DNA of 64,000 bases from Halobellus limi (GTDB lineage Archaea > Halobacteriota > Halobacteria > Halobacteriales > Haloferacaceae), in contig NZ_CP031311.1 in NCBI RefSeq assembly GCF_004799685.1, positions 1,922,001 to 1,986,000 on the forward strand, given 5' to 3'. The notes beneath the pieces are model-generated. The model had not been told where the DNA came from and did not search any database. It worked only from the letters and a program-made list of their open reading frames with translations. Positions 53,042 to 61,614 of the stretch are shown piece after piece. Position numbers and translations under genes: made by a program. Positions within the stretch are counted from its first letter, which is position 1. Every line of letters starts with the position of its first letter.

Positions 53042-53731
53042 ATGGACAGCGACGACGCGACCGCCGCGGAGGACGAACGGACGCCGGGCGGGCTCCGAAC
53101 GCGCCTCGAATCCGACTACGCCGGAGAGCTCGCGTTGCTGGGATCGGATCGGTTCCGAACCGCCGCGGCGGACGGCACGCCGAGCCCGGAGACGCTGCTC
53201 GCGGCCGCGGCCGAGAGCGAACACGCCGCTCGTGTGACGTTCGCCGAGTGGGCGGCCGACGAGAGCGACGACGGCGCCCGCGACGCCTTCGAGTCGGTGG
53301 TCGAGCAGGAGACGGAACACCGCGAGCGGGTCGCCGCCGAACTCGACGGGTGGGCCCCGGAGGACGGCGGGCCGGGACCGATGCACGCGTACCTCCGGGG
53401 GCGCGAGGCGACGGTCGAACGGATCGCCGGCGGGATGGTCGGCCGCCCGCTCGTCTCGCTCCGAACGCACGCGCAGTTGATCGATTTCTTCGAGCGCGAG
53501 CGGGAGGAGGGCGATGGGTCCGCGCGGCGCGCGTCGCTGTTTCGCGACCTCAGGGCGGAGACCGCGGGGACGCTCGAGGAGGGGCTGGCTCTGCTCGGAG
53601 AGCGGTGCGGAGACGGAGAGTGGGAGACGGCGGAACTGGTCGCCGGCTACACGATCCGGCTCGCCCACGACGACACCGCCGACGCGCTTCGCTCGCTCGG
53701 GATCGACCCCGGCGTCGGCGACGAGCCGTGA
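53042..53731 (+). CDS. Ferritin/rubrerythrin-like four-helix protein (tentative)
   Basis: A 229-residue, strongly acidic, all-helical protein. The motifs AESEHAAR and EQETEHRERV give glutamate-histidine pairs spaced as in ferritin-like diiron proteins, but not all four ligand helices can be identified. A later segment, VSLRTHAQLIDFFEREREEG, is helical with Arg and His. It may be a diiron oxidase/peroxidase or a degenerate relative. It is divergent from hemAT, with the two starts 182 bases apart, which may mean shared oxygen or redox control. Confidence 0.7.
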   Translation: MDSDDATAAEDERTPGGLRTRLESDYAGELALLGSDRFRTAAADGTPSPETLLAAAAESEHAARVTFAEWAADESDDGARDAFESVVEQETEHRERVAAELDGWAPEDGGPGPMHAYLRGREATVERIAGGMVGRPLVSLRTHAQLIDFFEREREEGDGSARRASLFRDLRAETAGTLEEGLALLGERCGDGEWETAELVAGYTIRLAHDDTADALRSLGIDPGVGDEP

Positions 53732-53779
53732 GCGGACAACGTCCGGCGAGCCCGACTTCGCGCCGCTCAGTCGAACGCC

Positions 53780-53879
53780 GTGAGGCGCAGCCTCACGTGC
53801 CCGGCGAAGCTACGCTTCGTCGAACGCCGATGGACTCGCTCCGCTCGCCCATCGAGTCCGATTCGGCTCACGCCGAATC
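53780..53879. terminator. Array of short hairpins between convergent genes
   Basis: Perfect hairpins GTGAGGC/GCCTCAC (53780-53796), CGAAGC/GCTTCG (53805-53819) and GATTCGGC/GCCGAATC (53860-53879) stand in a row, with a weaker one between. The last contains the stop codon of the enolase-superfamily gene. They probably form a bidirectional terminator or 3'-end stabiliser. Confidence 0.55.
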
Positions 53880-55106
53880 GAACAACTCCTCGCCGTCGAC
53901 CATATGCTCCTCGACGGCGTCCATATCCAGCGTCAGGCCGAGCCCCGGTTCCTCGGGGATCTCGATGTAGCCGTCTTCGATGACGGTCTCCTCGACGAGG
54001 TCGTCCCACCAGCCGAGTTCGTAGGAGTGGTACTCGACGGCCAGGGCGTTCGGGATCGCCGCGCCGACCTGCGCGGAGGCCATCGTCGCGACCGGCGAGG
54101 AGACGTTGTGCATCGCGACGGGGACGTAGTACTGGTTCGCCACGTCGGCGATCTTCCGCGTCTCGCGCATCCCGCCGACCTTCGGGAGGTCGGGCGCGAC
54201 GATGTCGACCGCCTGGTTCTCGATCAGGCGACGTTCCTCGGTGACCCGGTACCTGTTCTCGCCGACGGTGATCGGCGTCGTCGTCGACTTCGTGACCTCC
54301 TCCTGGACCTTCAGGTTCTCCGGCGGCACGGGGTCTTCGAGCCACCAGACGTCGTAGTCCTCGATGGCGGCAGCGAGGCGTTTCGCCGACCCGCCCGAGA
54401 ACGTCCAGTGGCAGTCGAAGGCGACGTCCGCGCGGTCCTTCACGCGCTCTGTGACCTGTTCGACGATCTCGGCCTTGTGGCGGATCTCGCCCGGACGGAG
54501 GTGCCGGTTCGCGCGATCCTTCTCCAGTCCGGAGGGGACGTCGAGGTCGAACTTGAGGGCGTCGTAGCCGAGGTCCTCGACGACGCGCTCGGCCTCGTCG
54601 GCGCAGGCTTCGGGGTCGGCCTCTTCCTCGGTGTGGCAGTCGCAGTAGACCCGCATCTCGTCGCGGTACTTCCCGCCGAGCAGCTGGTAGGCGGGGAGTT
54701 CGAGGATCTTGCCCGCGAGGTCGTGCAGCGCGACCTCGATGCCCGCGATGGCCGTGACGGTGACGCCCTCGATCGATCCCTCGCCGGACATCTTCTGGAT
54801 CAGGTGCTCGTAGAGGCGATCGATGTCCAGGGGGTTCTCGCCGACGATCATCGGCGTCATCCGCTCGATGAGTTCCGGGACGCCCGCGCCCCAGTAGGCC
54901 TCGCCGGTACCGACGACGCCGGCGTCGGTGTAGACGCGCACGAGCGTCCACGGGAAGTTCCCGTCGACCATCGTGGTCTGGACGTCCGTGATCTCGACGT
55001 CGCGGCCGCCGCCGCGCTTGGCGCGCACTCCCATCGTCTCCGCGGAGAGTTCCCGCATCGTGTATTCCGCGTTCGGATCGTGTAAGTCGGCGTAATCGAC
55101 TCCCAT
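53868..55106 (-). CDS. Mandelate racemase/muconate lactonizing enzyme family protein
   Basis: A 412-residue enolase-superfamily enzyme with an N-terminal capping domain and a TIM barrel. Metal-binding segments are VAFDCHWTF, WWLEDPVPPEN and ITVGENRY, followed by a His in VAMHNVSSP. It resembles galactonate- or gluconate-type acid-sugar dehydratases. Dehydration of a sugar acid is most likely, although racemisation or cycloisomerisation cannot be excluded. The gene is isolated from other sugar genes. The 3' end lies in a hairpin array. Confidence 0.9.
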   Translation of the reverse strand: MGVDYADLHDPNAEYTMRELSAETMGVRAKRGGGRDVEITDVQTTMVDGNFPWTLVRVYTDAGVVGTGEAYWGAGVPELIERMTPMIVGENPLDIDRLYEHLIQKMSGEGSIEGVTVTAIAGIEVALHDLAGKILELPAYQLLGGKYRDEMRVYCDCHTEEEADPEACADEAERVVEDLGYDALKFDLDVPSGLEKDRANRHLRPGEIRHKAEIVEQVTERVKDRADVAFDCHWTFSGGSAKRLAAAIEDYDVWWLEDPVPPENLKVQEEVTKSTTTPITVGENRYRVTEERRLIENQAVDIVAPDLPKVGGMRETRKIADVANQYYVPVAMHNVSSPVATMASAQVGAAIPNALAVEYHSYELGWWDDLVEETVIEDGYIEIPEEPGLGLTLDMDAVEEHMVDGEELFDSA

Positions 55107-55174
55107 AGATGTTGGTTTACTCGATATTAGGTAAACCTTTGGAGAGTACCGGAGGACCGGTCTCCGGCGAGCCG

Positions 55175-55753
55175 TCAGCCGAGCTGCGCCGCCCGGATCG
55201 CGATCCCGACGTCGTCGAGCGGCCGCTCGGTGATGCTCGGGCCGTGGCCGACGTGGATCACGTCGAGGTCCTCGTCCAGGGACCGCCGGAGGTACTCGAT
55301 GCTCTCGACGAGCGTCTCGCGATCGCCGCCCTCCAGGTCAGTGCGGCCGAACGCGCCGTTGGCGAACACGAGGTCGCCGGCGAAGCAGACGCCCGCCGAT
55401 CGGGAGTAAAAACAGAGGTGGTCGGGCTTGTGGCCGGGCGTGTGCAGGGCCTCGTAGCCGTCGTCGCCGATCTGGACCGTCTCGCCGTCGGCGACCGGGT
55501 GGTCGACGTACTCGCTCTCGGGGTCGAAGCCCCACGTCTCGACGTCGAACGCGTCGCGGACGGCGGCGACGTTCTCGACGTGATCGGGGTGCGTGTGGGT
55601 GAGATAGAGGCGGTCGAGGTCGTCGACGTGGGATTCGATCCTAGAGACGACGTCGAAGTTCGCGCCCGCGTCGACGAGTGCGGTGGTCTCACCGGTGACG
55701 AGGAAGACGTTCGCGGTGAACGCCTGCACGTCGCGTGCGAGGTTGTGGATCAC
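55175..55753 (-). CDS. MBL-fold metallo-hydrolase
   Basis: A 192-residue beta-lactamase-fold hydrolase. The zinc site starts with THTHPDH (H53, H55, D57, H58), and other ligands lie in HTPGHKPDH, AGDLVF and VGHGPS. It resembles glyoxalase II-like thioesterases and lacks extra domains. It acts in the cytoplasm on an unknown ester or thioester. Confidence 0.92.
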   Translation of the reverse strand: MIHNLARDVQAFTANVFLVTGETTALVDAGANFDVVSRIESHVDDLDRLYLTHTHPDHVENVAAVRDAFDVETWGFDPESEYVDHPVADGETVQIGDDGYEALHTPGHKPDHLCFYSRSAGVCFAGDLVFANGAFGRTDLEGGDRETLVESIEYLRRSLDEDLDVIHVGHGPSITERPLDDVGIAIRAAQLG

Positions 55754-55904
55754 GGCGGTCGGTAGGTCGGCCCCCGACTTGCGTCTTTCCGCTCGGACGC
55801 GTGGTACGCCCGCGCCGGCGTGACGCGCCGCATCGAACCGGGTCGCGCGGCATCCGATCCGCGTCGGTCGGGGCGCTTTTGTGTGCCCGAACCCAGCGGC
55901 CGAT

Positions 55905-56417
55905 ATGTACCGGAAGGGGCACTACGGCGTCTCGCTGCTCGTCTTCGCGCCGATCGCGTTCGTCCTGCTCGCGTTCGACCGGGCGGACCTCGCGCTCGTC
56001 ACCGGGGGGACGATGCTGTGGCTCGCGATGCTCCCGGACGTCGATCACCGGATTCCGGGCGTTCCCCACCGCGGCCCCACGCACTCGCTGGCCTTCGCGG
56101 CGCTGGTCGGCGCGGCGTTCGGGGCGGCCGGCGTCGCCCTGCAAACGGCGGCTGGCGGGGTCGCCGTCGACGTCGCCGCGGTCTCTCGGGGCGTCTCGCT
56201 CGCGGCGGCCGGGTTCGCGCTCGGCGCGCTCACCGTCGTGGCGCACCTCCTCGGCGACGCGCTCACCCCCGCCGGCGTCAACTTCCTGTGGCCGCTCTCG
56301 GGGCGCACGTACACGCTCGGGTTGTGGACCGCCGACAGCGCGGTCGCCAACTACGGACTCCTCGCGATCGGCGTGTTCGCGACCGGTGCGGCGGCGTATC
56401 TCGGAGTCGCGATCTGA
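55905..56417 (+). CDS. Metal-dependent hydrolase-like membrane protein (YdjM/DUF457)
   Basis: A 170-residue membrane protein with about four helices. It has the conserved polar motifs of the YdjM family: MYRKGHYGVSLL at the start, LPDVDHRIPGVPHRGPTHS in the middle and HLLGDALTPAGVNFLWP later. His and Asp residues in these motifs are probable metal ligands. The function is not established. A 20-base duplication covers its stop codon. Confidence 0.9.
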   Translation: MYRKGHYGVSLLVFAPIAFVLLAFDRADLALVTGGTMLWLAMLPDVDHRIPGVPHRGPTHSLAFAALVGAAFGAAGVALQTAAGGVAVDVAAVSRGVSLAAAGFALGALTVVAHLLGDALTPAGVNFLWPLSGRTYTLGLWTADSAVANYGLLAIGVFATGAAAYLGVAI

Positions 56418-56450
56418 CCTCGGACACGCCGGTCTGGCCTCGGACACGCG
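56411..56450. repeat. 20-base tandem duplication spanning the YdjM-like stop codon
   Basis: GATCTGACCTCGGACACGCC at 56411-56430 is followed by a copy with three differences. The first copy contains the TGA stop. Confidence 0.85.
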
Positions 56451-56475
56451 ATCGACGGGGAGTCTCGACACAAGG

Positions 56476-56485
56476 CTTATTTATT
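56476..56485 (+). promoter_or_regulatory. TATA box of the cold-shock gene
   Basis: CTTATTTATT ends 23 bases before the ATG at 56509, fitting a leaderless mRNA. Confidence 0.6.
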
Positions 56486-56508
56486 GCCTTCGCGTATTGC
56501 CGGCCGCA

Positions 56509-56703
56509 ATGGCGAAAGGTACGGTTGCGTTCTTTAACGACACGGGCGGTTACGGTTTCATCGAAAGCGACGATTCTGAAGAAGACGTCTTCTTCCACAT
56601 GGAGGACGTCGGCGGCCCCGACCTCGAAGAGGGCCAGGAAGTCGAGTTCGACATCGAGCAGGCCGACAAAGGCCCGCGAGCGACGAACCTCCAGCGCCTG
56701 TAA
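56509..56703 (+). CDS. cspA: Cold-shock domain protein (CspA)
   Basis: A 64-residue cold-shock protein with the RNA-binding motif RNP1-like GGYGFIE at about 13-19, and VFFHMEDV for RNP2. It has the acidic replacement pattern of haloarchaeal CspA proteins. It binds single-stranded RNA or DNA as a chaperone. The leaderless promoter is just upstream. Confidence 0.96.
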   Translation: MAKGTVAFFNDTGGYGFIESDDSEEDVFFHMEDVGGPDLEEGQEVEFDIEQADKGPRATNLQRL

Positions 56704-56828
56704 GGACGCACCACGAGAGCGGTACTGCGGTCGGCGATCCCGTCGAGTCTCACCACGATTCTGCATTTCTCACCCGCCGAGCGACGCGTGTCTCTCGTTT
56801 CCAGGCTCGAAACGGGCCGAGGATTCCG

Positions 56829-58370
56829 TCACAGTTCGCCCTCGGCGGCAGCAGTCCGGAGGTCCTCGGCGCGCTGGCGGATGGCTCGCCACTCCGCGTC
56901 GTCCTTGCGGTCGACGTGTGAGTACATCAGTCCCATCCGACCGGTGCCGCGGAGCGTCTCCTCGTGTCGCTTCAGGAAGTCCCAGTAGAGCGCGTTGAAC
57001 GGACAGGCGTTCTCGCCCGTCGTCTCGGATTTCGCGTACGGACAGGCGGCGCAGTAGTCGCTCATCCCGTCGACGTAGTTCGCGGAGGCGGCGTAGGGCT
57101 TCGAGGAGAGCACGTCGGTCCCGAACGATCCCATCCCGACGACGTTCGGCGTCGTCACCCAGTGGTAGGCGTCGACGAACCCGAGGTGGAACCACTCGTT
57201 GAGTTCGGCGGGGTCGACGCCGTAGAGCAGCGCGAAATTAGCGAGGATCATCAGCCGCTCGATGTGGTGGGCGTATCCCCGCTTTCTGACGTGCCCGACC
57301 GCCTCGGAGAGACACCGCATCTCCGTCTCGCCGTCCCAGTACAGCGGCGGCAGCGACGCCGTCTGTCCGAGTTGGTTCGCCTCCGCCAACTCCGGCATCG
57401 CCCGTCGGTAGACGTGTCGCACGAACTCCCGCCAACCGATCACCTGGCGGACGAACCCCTCGACGCTGTTGAGCGGGGCGTCCCCCGACTCGTACGCCGC
57501 GACCGCCGGATCGACGACCTCCCGCGGGCGCAAGAGGCCGAGGTTCAGCGCCGCCGACAGCAGCGAGTGACACAGCGCCCACTCGCCGTCGCGCATCGCG
57601 TCCTGGTAGTCGCCGAACTCCGAGAGCCGGACCGACACGAAGTGATCGACCGCCGTCAGCGCCTCCTCGCGCGTCACCGGCCAGCGAAAGCCGCTCGGGT
57701 CGCCCCAGTGGTCGTCGTAGCGCTCGGCGACGAACGCCTGAACCCCGCGGGTCGTCCCGTCCGGTTCGAACCGCGGGACGTCCGGGGGCGACCACTCCGG
57801 CGGCGGCGTCTCCCGGTTCTCCTCGTCGTAGTTCCACGCGCCGCCGACGGGGTCGTCGCCGTCCATCAGGATCCCGGTCTCCCGCCGGACGTGTCGGTAC
57901 CAGTCCTCCTGACGGAACGCGGTTCCCTCGTCCGTAACGGCCGTTCCGGACTCGCCGTCGTCGGACGCGTCGACGCCAGCCCAGGCGTCGAAGTCCGCTC
58001 GCGAGGTCAGAAACAGGTCGTTCTCGACGAGCGTCAGCGCGCCGCCGCGCTCGTCGACGAGCCGGCGCCGCCACTCGTCGGCCCCGTGGCTCGGCGAGCG
58101 CATCCCGACCAAGTCGTCGCCGGGGTTGGCCTCGAAGTACTCCTCGAGCGCGTCGCCGAACGTCTCGGCGCGGAGGTAGGTGACGTCGTAGCCGCGGTCG
58201 CGGAGGTCGTCGCGGAAGTGTCGCATCGCGCTGAACACCAGCGTGAGCTTCTGGGGGTGATAGCGACGCCGTTCCGCGAAGGCGTGCGCTTCGACGAGCA
58301 ACACGTGGTCTGCGGACCGGAGCGGCGTCGCGTCCGGGTGTAACTGATCGCCGAGGAGCCAGACCGTCAT
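56829..58370 (-). CDS. Cryptochrome/photolyase family protein with FeS cluster (PhrB/FeS-BCP type)
   Basis: A 513-residue member of the prokaryotic (6-4) photolyase/DPRP group. The N-terminal alpha/beta antenna domain starts TVWLLGDQLHP. The four FeS ligands C353, C440, C443 and C456 (DYCAACPY and ENACPF) are all present with the spacing of the PhrB class. The FAD-binding helical domain includes RHVYRRAMPEL and LMILANFALLYG. It probably repairs (6-4) photoproducts using light. Its family cofactor set is FAD, a 4Fe-4S cluster and a lumazine-type antenna. Confidence 0.93.
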   Translation of the reverse strand: MTVWLLGDQLHPDATPLRSADHVLLVEAHAFAERRRYHPQKLTLVFSAMRHFRDDLRDRGYDVTYLRAETFGDALEEYFEANPGDDLVGMRSPSHGADEWRRRLVDERGGALTLVENDLFLTSRADFDAWAGVDASDDGESGTAVTDEGTAFRQEDWYRHVRRETGILMDGDDPVGGAWNYDEENRETPPPEWSPPDVPRFEPDGTTRGVQAFVAERYDDHWGDPSGFRWPVTREEALTAVDHFVSVRLSEFGDYQDAMRDGEWALCHSLLSAALNLGLLRPREVVDPAVAAYESGDAPLNSVEGFVRQVIGWREFVRHVYRRAMPELAEANQLGQTASLPPLYWDGETEMRCLSEAVGHVRKRGYAHHIERLMILANFALLYGVDPAELNEWFHLGFVDAYHWVTTPNVVGMGSFGTDVLSSKPYAASANYVDGMSDYCAACPYAKSETTGENACPFNALYWDFLKRHEETLRGTGRMGLMYSHVDRKDDAEWRAIRQRAEDLRTAAAEGEL

Positions 58371-58614
58371 CGGGTTTGTCTTCGACGAGCGCGACCTAAT
58401 TCTGTCGGCCGGACCGTTGTGACGCGTCGCGGTGCCTCGGGCTGCGGAACCACATTTTCACATCTGATAGTGGGGCCTCCCCGAGTGAGCCGATTTCGAT
58501 CGCCTCAATCGGGGTCTCTCGCCGGCATCAGTGGTCAAAACGCCGTTCTCCGGTGGTCGTTATTCGGAGGGCAAGAATTTAGACGACGGCCGGAGAGGTG
58601 GGAGATAGACTGCA

Positions 58615-59235
58615 ATGGACGGCGCTACTCCCCGGGTCCTCGTCGTCGAAGACGAGCCCGACTTGGCCGAGCTCTACGCGATTTATCTCTCGGACATCTA
58701 CGACGTGCAGACAGCCACCGACGGTGAGACGGCCCTCGAGCTGGTCGACGAGGAGACGGACGTCGTCCTCCTCGACCGGCGGATGCCCGACCTGACCGGC
58801 GACGAGGTGCTCGATGAGATCCGAGCCCGCGGGCTGGAGACGCAGGTCGCGATGATAACCGCGGTCGAGCCCGACGTGGACATCGTCGAGATGCCGTTCG
58901 ACGACTACCTGGTCAAACCCGTCACGAAGGACGACCTTCACGGCCTCGTCGAGGTGCTGCTTCGACGGGCGAACTACGACGAGCGCTCCCAGGAGTTCTT
59001 CAGGCTCGCCTCGAAGAAGGCCGCGCTGGAGTCCTCGCCGGACGTCTCCGTGGAGAACGAAGAGGAGTACCGGGAACTGACCGAACGGATGGAGTCGATC
59101 CGCACCGAACTCGACGAGACCCTCGCGGAGCTGAGCGACGACGACTTCCGCGAGGCGTTCGCGTCGTTCCCGGACATCGAAATCGACGAGTCCGAGGGCG
59201 ACGGCGACGGGGTCGGCTCGCCTCCGCAGTCCTGA
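58615..59235 (+). CDS. Response regulator with HalX domain
   Basis: A 206-residue protein. The receiver domain has E12/D13, phospho-acceptor Asp54 in LLDRRMP, Thr in MITAVEP and Lys101 in LVKPVT. A HalX domain (about 110-185) follows, with the conserved EFFRLASKKAALES stretch and a final coiled helix. There is no DNA-binding domain. It is a halophile-type signalling output protein; the kinase is not nearby. The receiver is shorter than usual between helix four and strand five. Confidence 0.92.
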   Translation: MDGATPRVLVVEDEPDLAELYAIYLSDIYDVQTATDGETALELVDEETDVVLLDRRMPDLTGDEVLDEIRARGLETQVAMITAVEPDVDIVEMPFDDYLVKPVTKDDLHGLVEVLLRRANYDERSQEFFRLASKKAALESSPDVSVENEEEYRELTERMESIRTELDETLAELSDDDFREAFASFPDIEIDESEGDGDGVGSPPQS

Positions 59236-59274
59236 GCGGCCGTCTCGATCCGCCGATCGATCGCTCGGTCGACC

Positions 59275-59430
59275 GGGCGCTACTCCCGCCGTTCGACGCG
59301 CGTTATTCTCGCCGTTCGACGGGCGCTACTCCCGCCGTTCGACGCGCGTTATTCTCGCCGTTCGACGGGCGCTACCCCCGCCGTTCGACGCACGTTATTC
59401 TCGCCGTTCGACGGGCGCTACTCCCGCCGA
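59275..59430. repeat. 23-base tandem repeat (6.7 units, alternating A and B forms) at a convergent gene boundary
   Basis: Units start at 59275, 59298, 59321, 59344, 59367, 59390 and 59413. Form A is close to GGGCGCTACTCCCGCCGTTC plus GAC and form B to GCGCGTTATTCTCGCCGTTC plus GAC. They alternate, so the higher-order period is 46 bases. The last unit overlaps the stop codon of the creatininase gene. Confidence 0.95.
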
Positions 59431-60218
59431 CTCCCGGGTTGCGGATCGACGTGCGCCGGGGCCAGGAGGTCGTCGAGTCGCCGGCCGTCGAGCCACTCGA
59501 GGAGTTCGACCAACTGCTCCGCCGCGGCCTCGAAGAGGCGTTCGCCGATCTCGGGAGTCGCGCCGGTCTGGTCGCCGAAGACGCCGTTCTCGGAGTTCTC
59601 GACGGCGTCATAGAACGTCCGCGCGCCGTTTTTCCGCAGGTGCGCTGCGGCCTCGATGTCCCGGACGCCGCCGTCGCGAGCGGATTCGAGCTCCTCCTCG
59701 CGGACCAGTTCGGGCGCGAGGTGCTGGATCATCGCCGTCTCCTTCGGCCCGCCGTGCGGGCCGTTCTGCTCGAAGGCCTCCTCGACGAGGTCGGGGATCG
59801 ACTCGTCCCACATCCACTCGATCGCGTAGAGCGTCCCGTCGTCGCGGAGGCGACGGCCGACCTCACGGAGGTGCTGGACGTTGCCGCCGTGGGCGTTGAC
59901 GTAGACGACGCGGTCGATGCCGTGGTACGCGAGGTTCCGCGTCAGCGACTCGACGTAGTCGCGGAACTGCGGTCCGTCGACCCACATCGTCCCGTGGAAC
60001 TGCCGGTGGTGGGGGCTGACGCCGACGTTGACCGTCGGGGTGCAGAGAAACCCCGTCCGGTCTGCGGCCTCGCGAGCGAGTCCCTCGGCGATGAGGTGAT
60101 CCGTCGCGAGCGGGAGGTGGGGGCCGTGCTGTTCGGTCGAGCCCAGCGGAACGACGGCGACCGACTCCTCGGCGACGTAGTCTCCGAGTTCCGGCCACGT
60201 CTGGTCTGCGACGTACAT
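59418..60218 (-). CDS. Creatininase family protein
   Basis: A 266-residue metal hydrolase. It has the family motif GSTEQHGPHLPLATD (Glu29, His31, Asp40), YVNAHGGN and a C-terminal glutamate in GPHGGPKETAM. Relatives hydrolyse creatinine, formylated flavin precursors (ArfB) or mycofactocin peptides, so the substrate is open. I use the ATG at 60218 (MYVADQTW); the longer frame starts in Arg-rich non-coding sequence. Its stop codon is inside the 23-base repeat array. Confidence 0.92.
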   Translation of the reverse strand: MYVADQTWPELGDYVAEESVAVVPLGSTEQHGPHLPLATDHLIAEGLAREAADRTGFLCTPTVNVGVSPHHRQFHGTMWVDGPQFRDYVESLTRNLAYHGIDRVVYVNAHGGNVQHLREVGRRLRDDGTLYAIEWMWDESIPDLVEEAFEQNGPHGGPKETAMIQHLAPELVREEELESARDGGVRDIEAAAHLRKNGARTFYDAVENSENGVFGDQTGATPEIGERLFEAAAEQLVELLEWLDGRRLDDLLAPAHVDPQPGSRRE

Positions 60219-60342
60219 ACCGGGGGAAAGCGGTGCGGCGTCAAGAAGGTACGGCACGGCGGTCCGGGTTCGGCGAGGCTCCGGTTCGGATTCGACGAGA
60301 CGCCGGTAGGGGTTCACCGAGACGCCGCCCCGACGACGCCGC

Positions 60343-61485
60343 CTACGCCGTCGCCTCCGGTCCGCTAGCGGTCGCACCGGCGTCGCCGCCGCGCTCGTCG
60401 CCACCGGCGGTCCGCTCGCGGAGCACGGAGACGAACGCGCCGAGACCGACGAGGAGGACGAGGAACGAGACGAGGCCGCCGACGAACGGGACGAAGTCGG
60501 CGAGCGCGACGACGGCGACGCCGACGACGAGGGCGGCCCACCGGTTCTCCGAATCGGCCAGCGAGAGCACCCACGTCCCGACCGCGAGCGCCCCGTAGAC
60601 CGACGCCACCCACAGGAGGACGGCGAAGACGACCACCCCGGCGATCGAGAGCGGGATGCCGACGACCGTCAGCAACAGGAGGAGCAGCGCGATCGGCGTA
60701 CCGACGAGGGCGAGGAGGCCGATCCCGCCGCTTCGGAGCGCTCTCGACGTCCCGGTCGCGACGACGTCGCGGGCGAAGCGAGGCGCCGCGAGGAGCAGCA
60801 CCGCGCCGAGGAGGAGGTTCACCAGCGCCCCGTAGATCACGCCGACCCAGGAGGGAATCGACGGCAGGGCGGGTCCGCCGCCGGATCCGAAGACGTCGGG
60901 ACCGGCGACCGAGAGCGACTCGTCGCGGGTGACCGACCCCGCGACGGAGGCGTCGTCCGAGAGGGTGAACTCCTCGGCGTCGTACGTCAGCGATCCGCCG
61001 ACGGTCGCCGTGGGGCCGACGACGAGCGTGTCGGCGCCGACGGTCGCGTCGCCGTCGACCGCGCCGTCGAGGCGGACGTCGACGGCACCGGCTTCGAGGC
61101 TCCCGACGCGGGACCCCTCGCGGAGTTCGAGCGACGCGCTGCCGACGGTGAGCGCGCCCTCGACGGCGCCCTCGATCACGACGCTGCCCGCCGCGGCGTC
61201 GACGGAGCCGGTCACCCGGCCGGAGTCGGTGACGATGACCGATCCGGCGGTCGCGGAGACGTCGCCCTCGACGGTGCCGGCGACGACGACGCTGCCCGCC
61301 GCGGCGTCCAGGTTACCCTGGTACGTCTCGCCGGCGTCGACGCGAACGGTACCGCCGACTGTCTCCCCGGGACCCGATCCGCTCGGGCCGGACTCCTGTG
61401 CGCCCGCGATCGCTGTCATCCCGCCGAACACGACGAGAGAAGTGACAAGGAGGACTGCGAGTCGTCTGCGCGCGTGTCCTGACAT
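60343..61485 (-). CDS. Bactofilin-like (polymer-forming) membrane protein
   Basis: A 380-residue protein. A signal-like N-terminus (MSGHARRRLAVLLVTSLVVF, then AGAQE) precedes a repetitive beta-helix of about 140 residues built from short G-V-V-type turns (for example AAAGSVVVAGTVEGDVSATA). About four transmembrane helices and a polar tail follow. The repeat pattern matches the polymer-forming cytoskeletal (bactofilin/DUF583) domain, here apparently facing outside. It may scaffold the cell surface. The ATG at 61485 gives the signal. Confidence 0.85.
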   Translation of the reverse strand: MSGHARRRLAVLLVTSLVVFGGMTAIAGAQESGPSGSGPGETVGGTVRVDAGETYQGNLDAAAGSVVVAGTVEGDVSATAGSVIVTDSGRVTGSVDAAAGSVVIEGAVEGALTVGSASLELREGSRVGSLEAGAVDVRLDGAVDGDATVGADTLVVGPTATVGGSLTYDAEEFTLSDDASVAGSVTRDESLSVAGPDVFGSGGGPALPSIPSWVGVIYGALVNLLLGAVLLLAAPRFARDVVATGTSRALRSGGIGLLALVGTPIALLLLLLTVVGIPLSIAGVVVFAVLLWVASVYGALAVGTWVLSLADSENRWAALVVGVAVVALADFVPFVGGLVSFLVLLVGLGAFVSVLRERTAGGDERGGDAGATASGPEATA

Positions 61486-61614
61486 AGATCTCACGAGAGG
61501 GGGACCTCTCACCGCGGCGATACGATGGCATCCGCCTTAATTTCTCCTGAGTGACAGGCCGCCCCGACGCCGCTGCCCGTGTGGCTTTTTGCCCCTCCGT
61601 CGCGTGCGTTCGCT

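Noticed and set aside
59275-59430. Regular repeats as a CRISPR array
   Set aside because: The units abut each other with no unique spacers, the period is 23/46 bases, and no cas gene is present.
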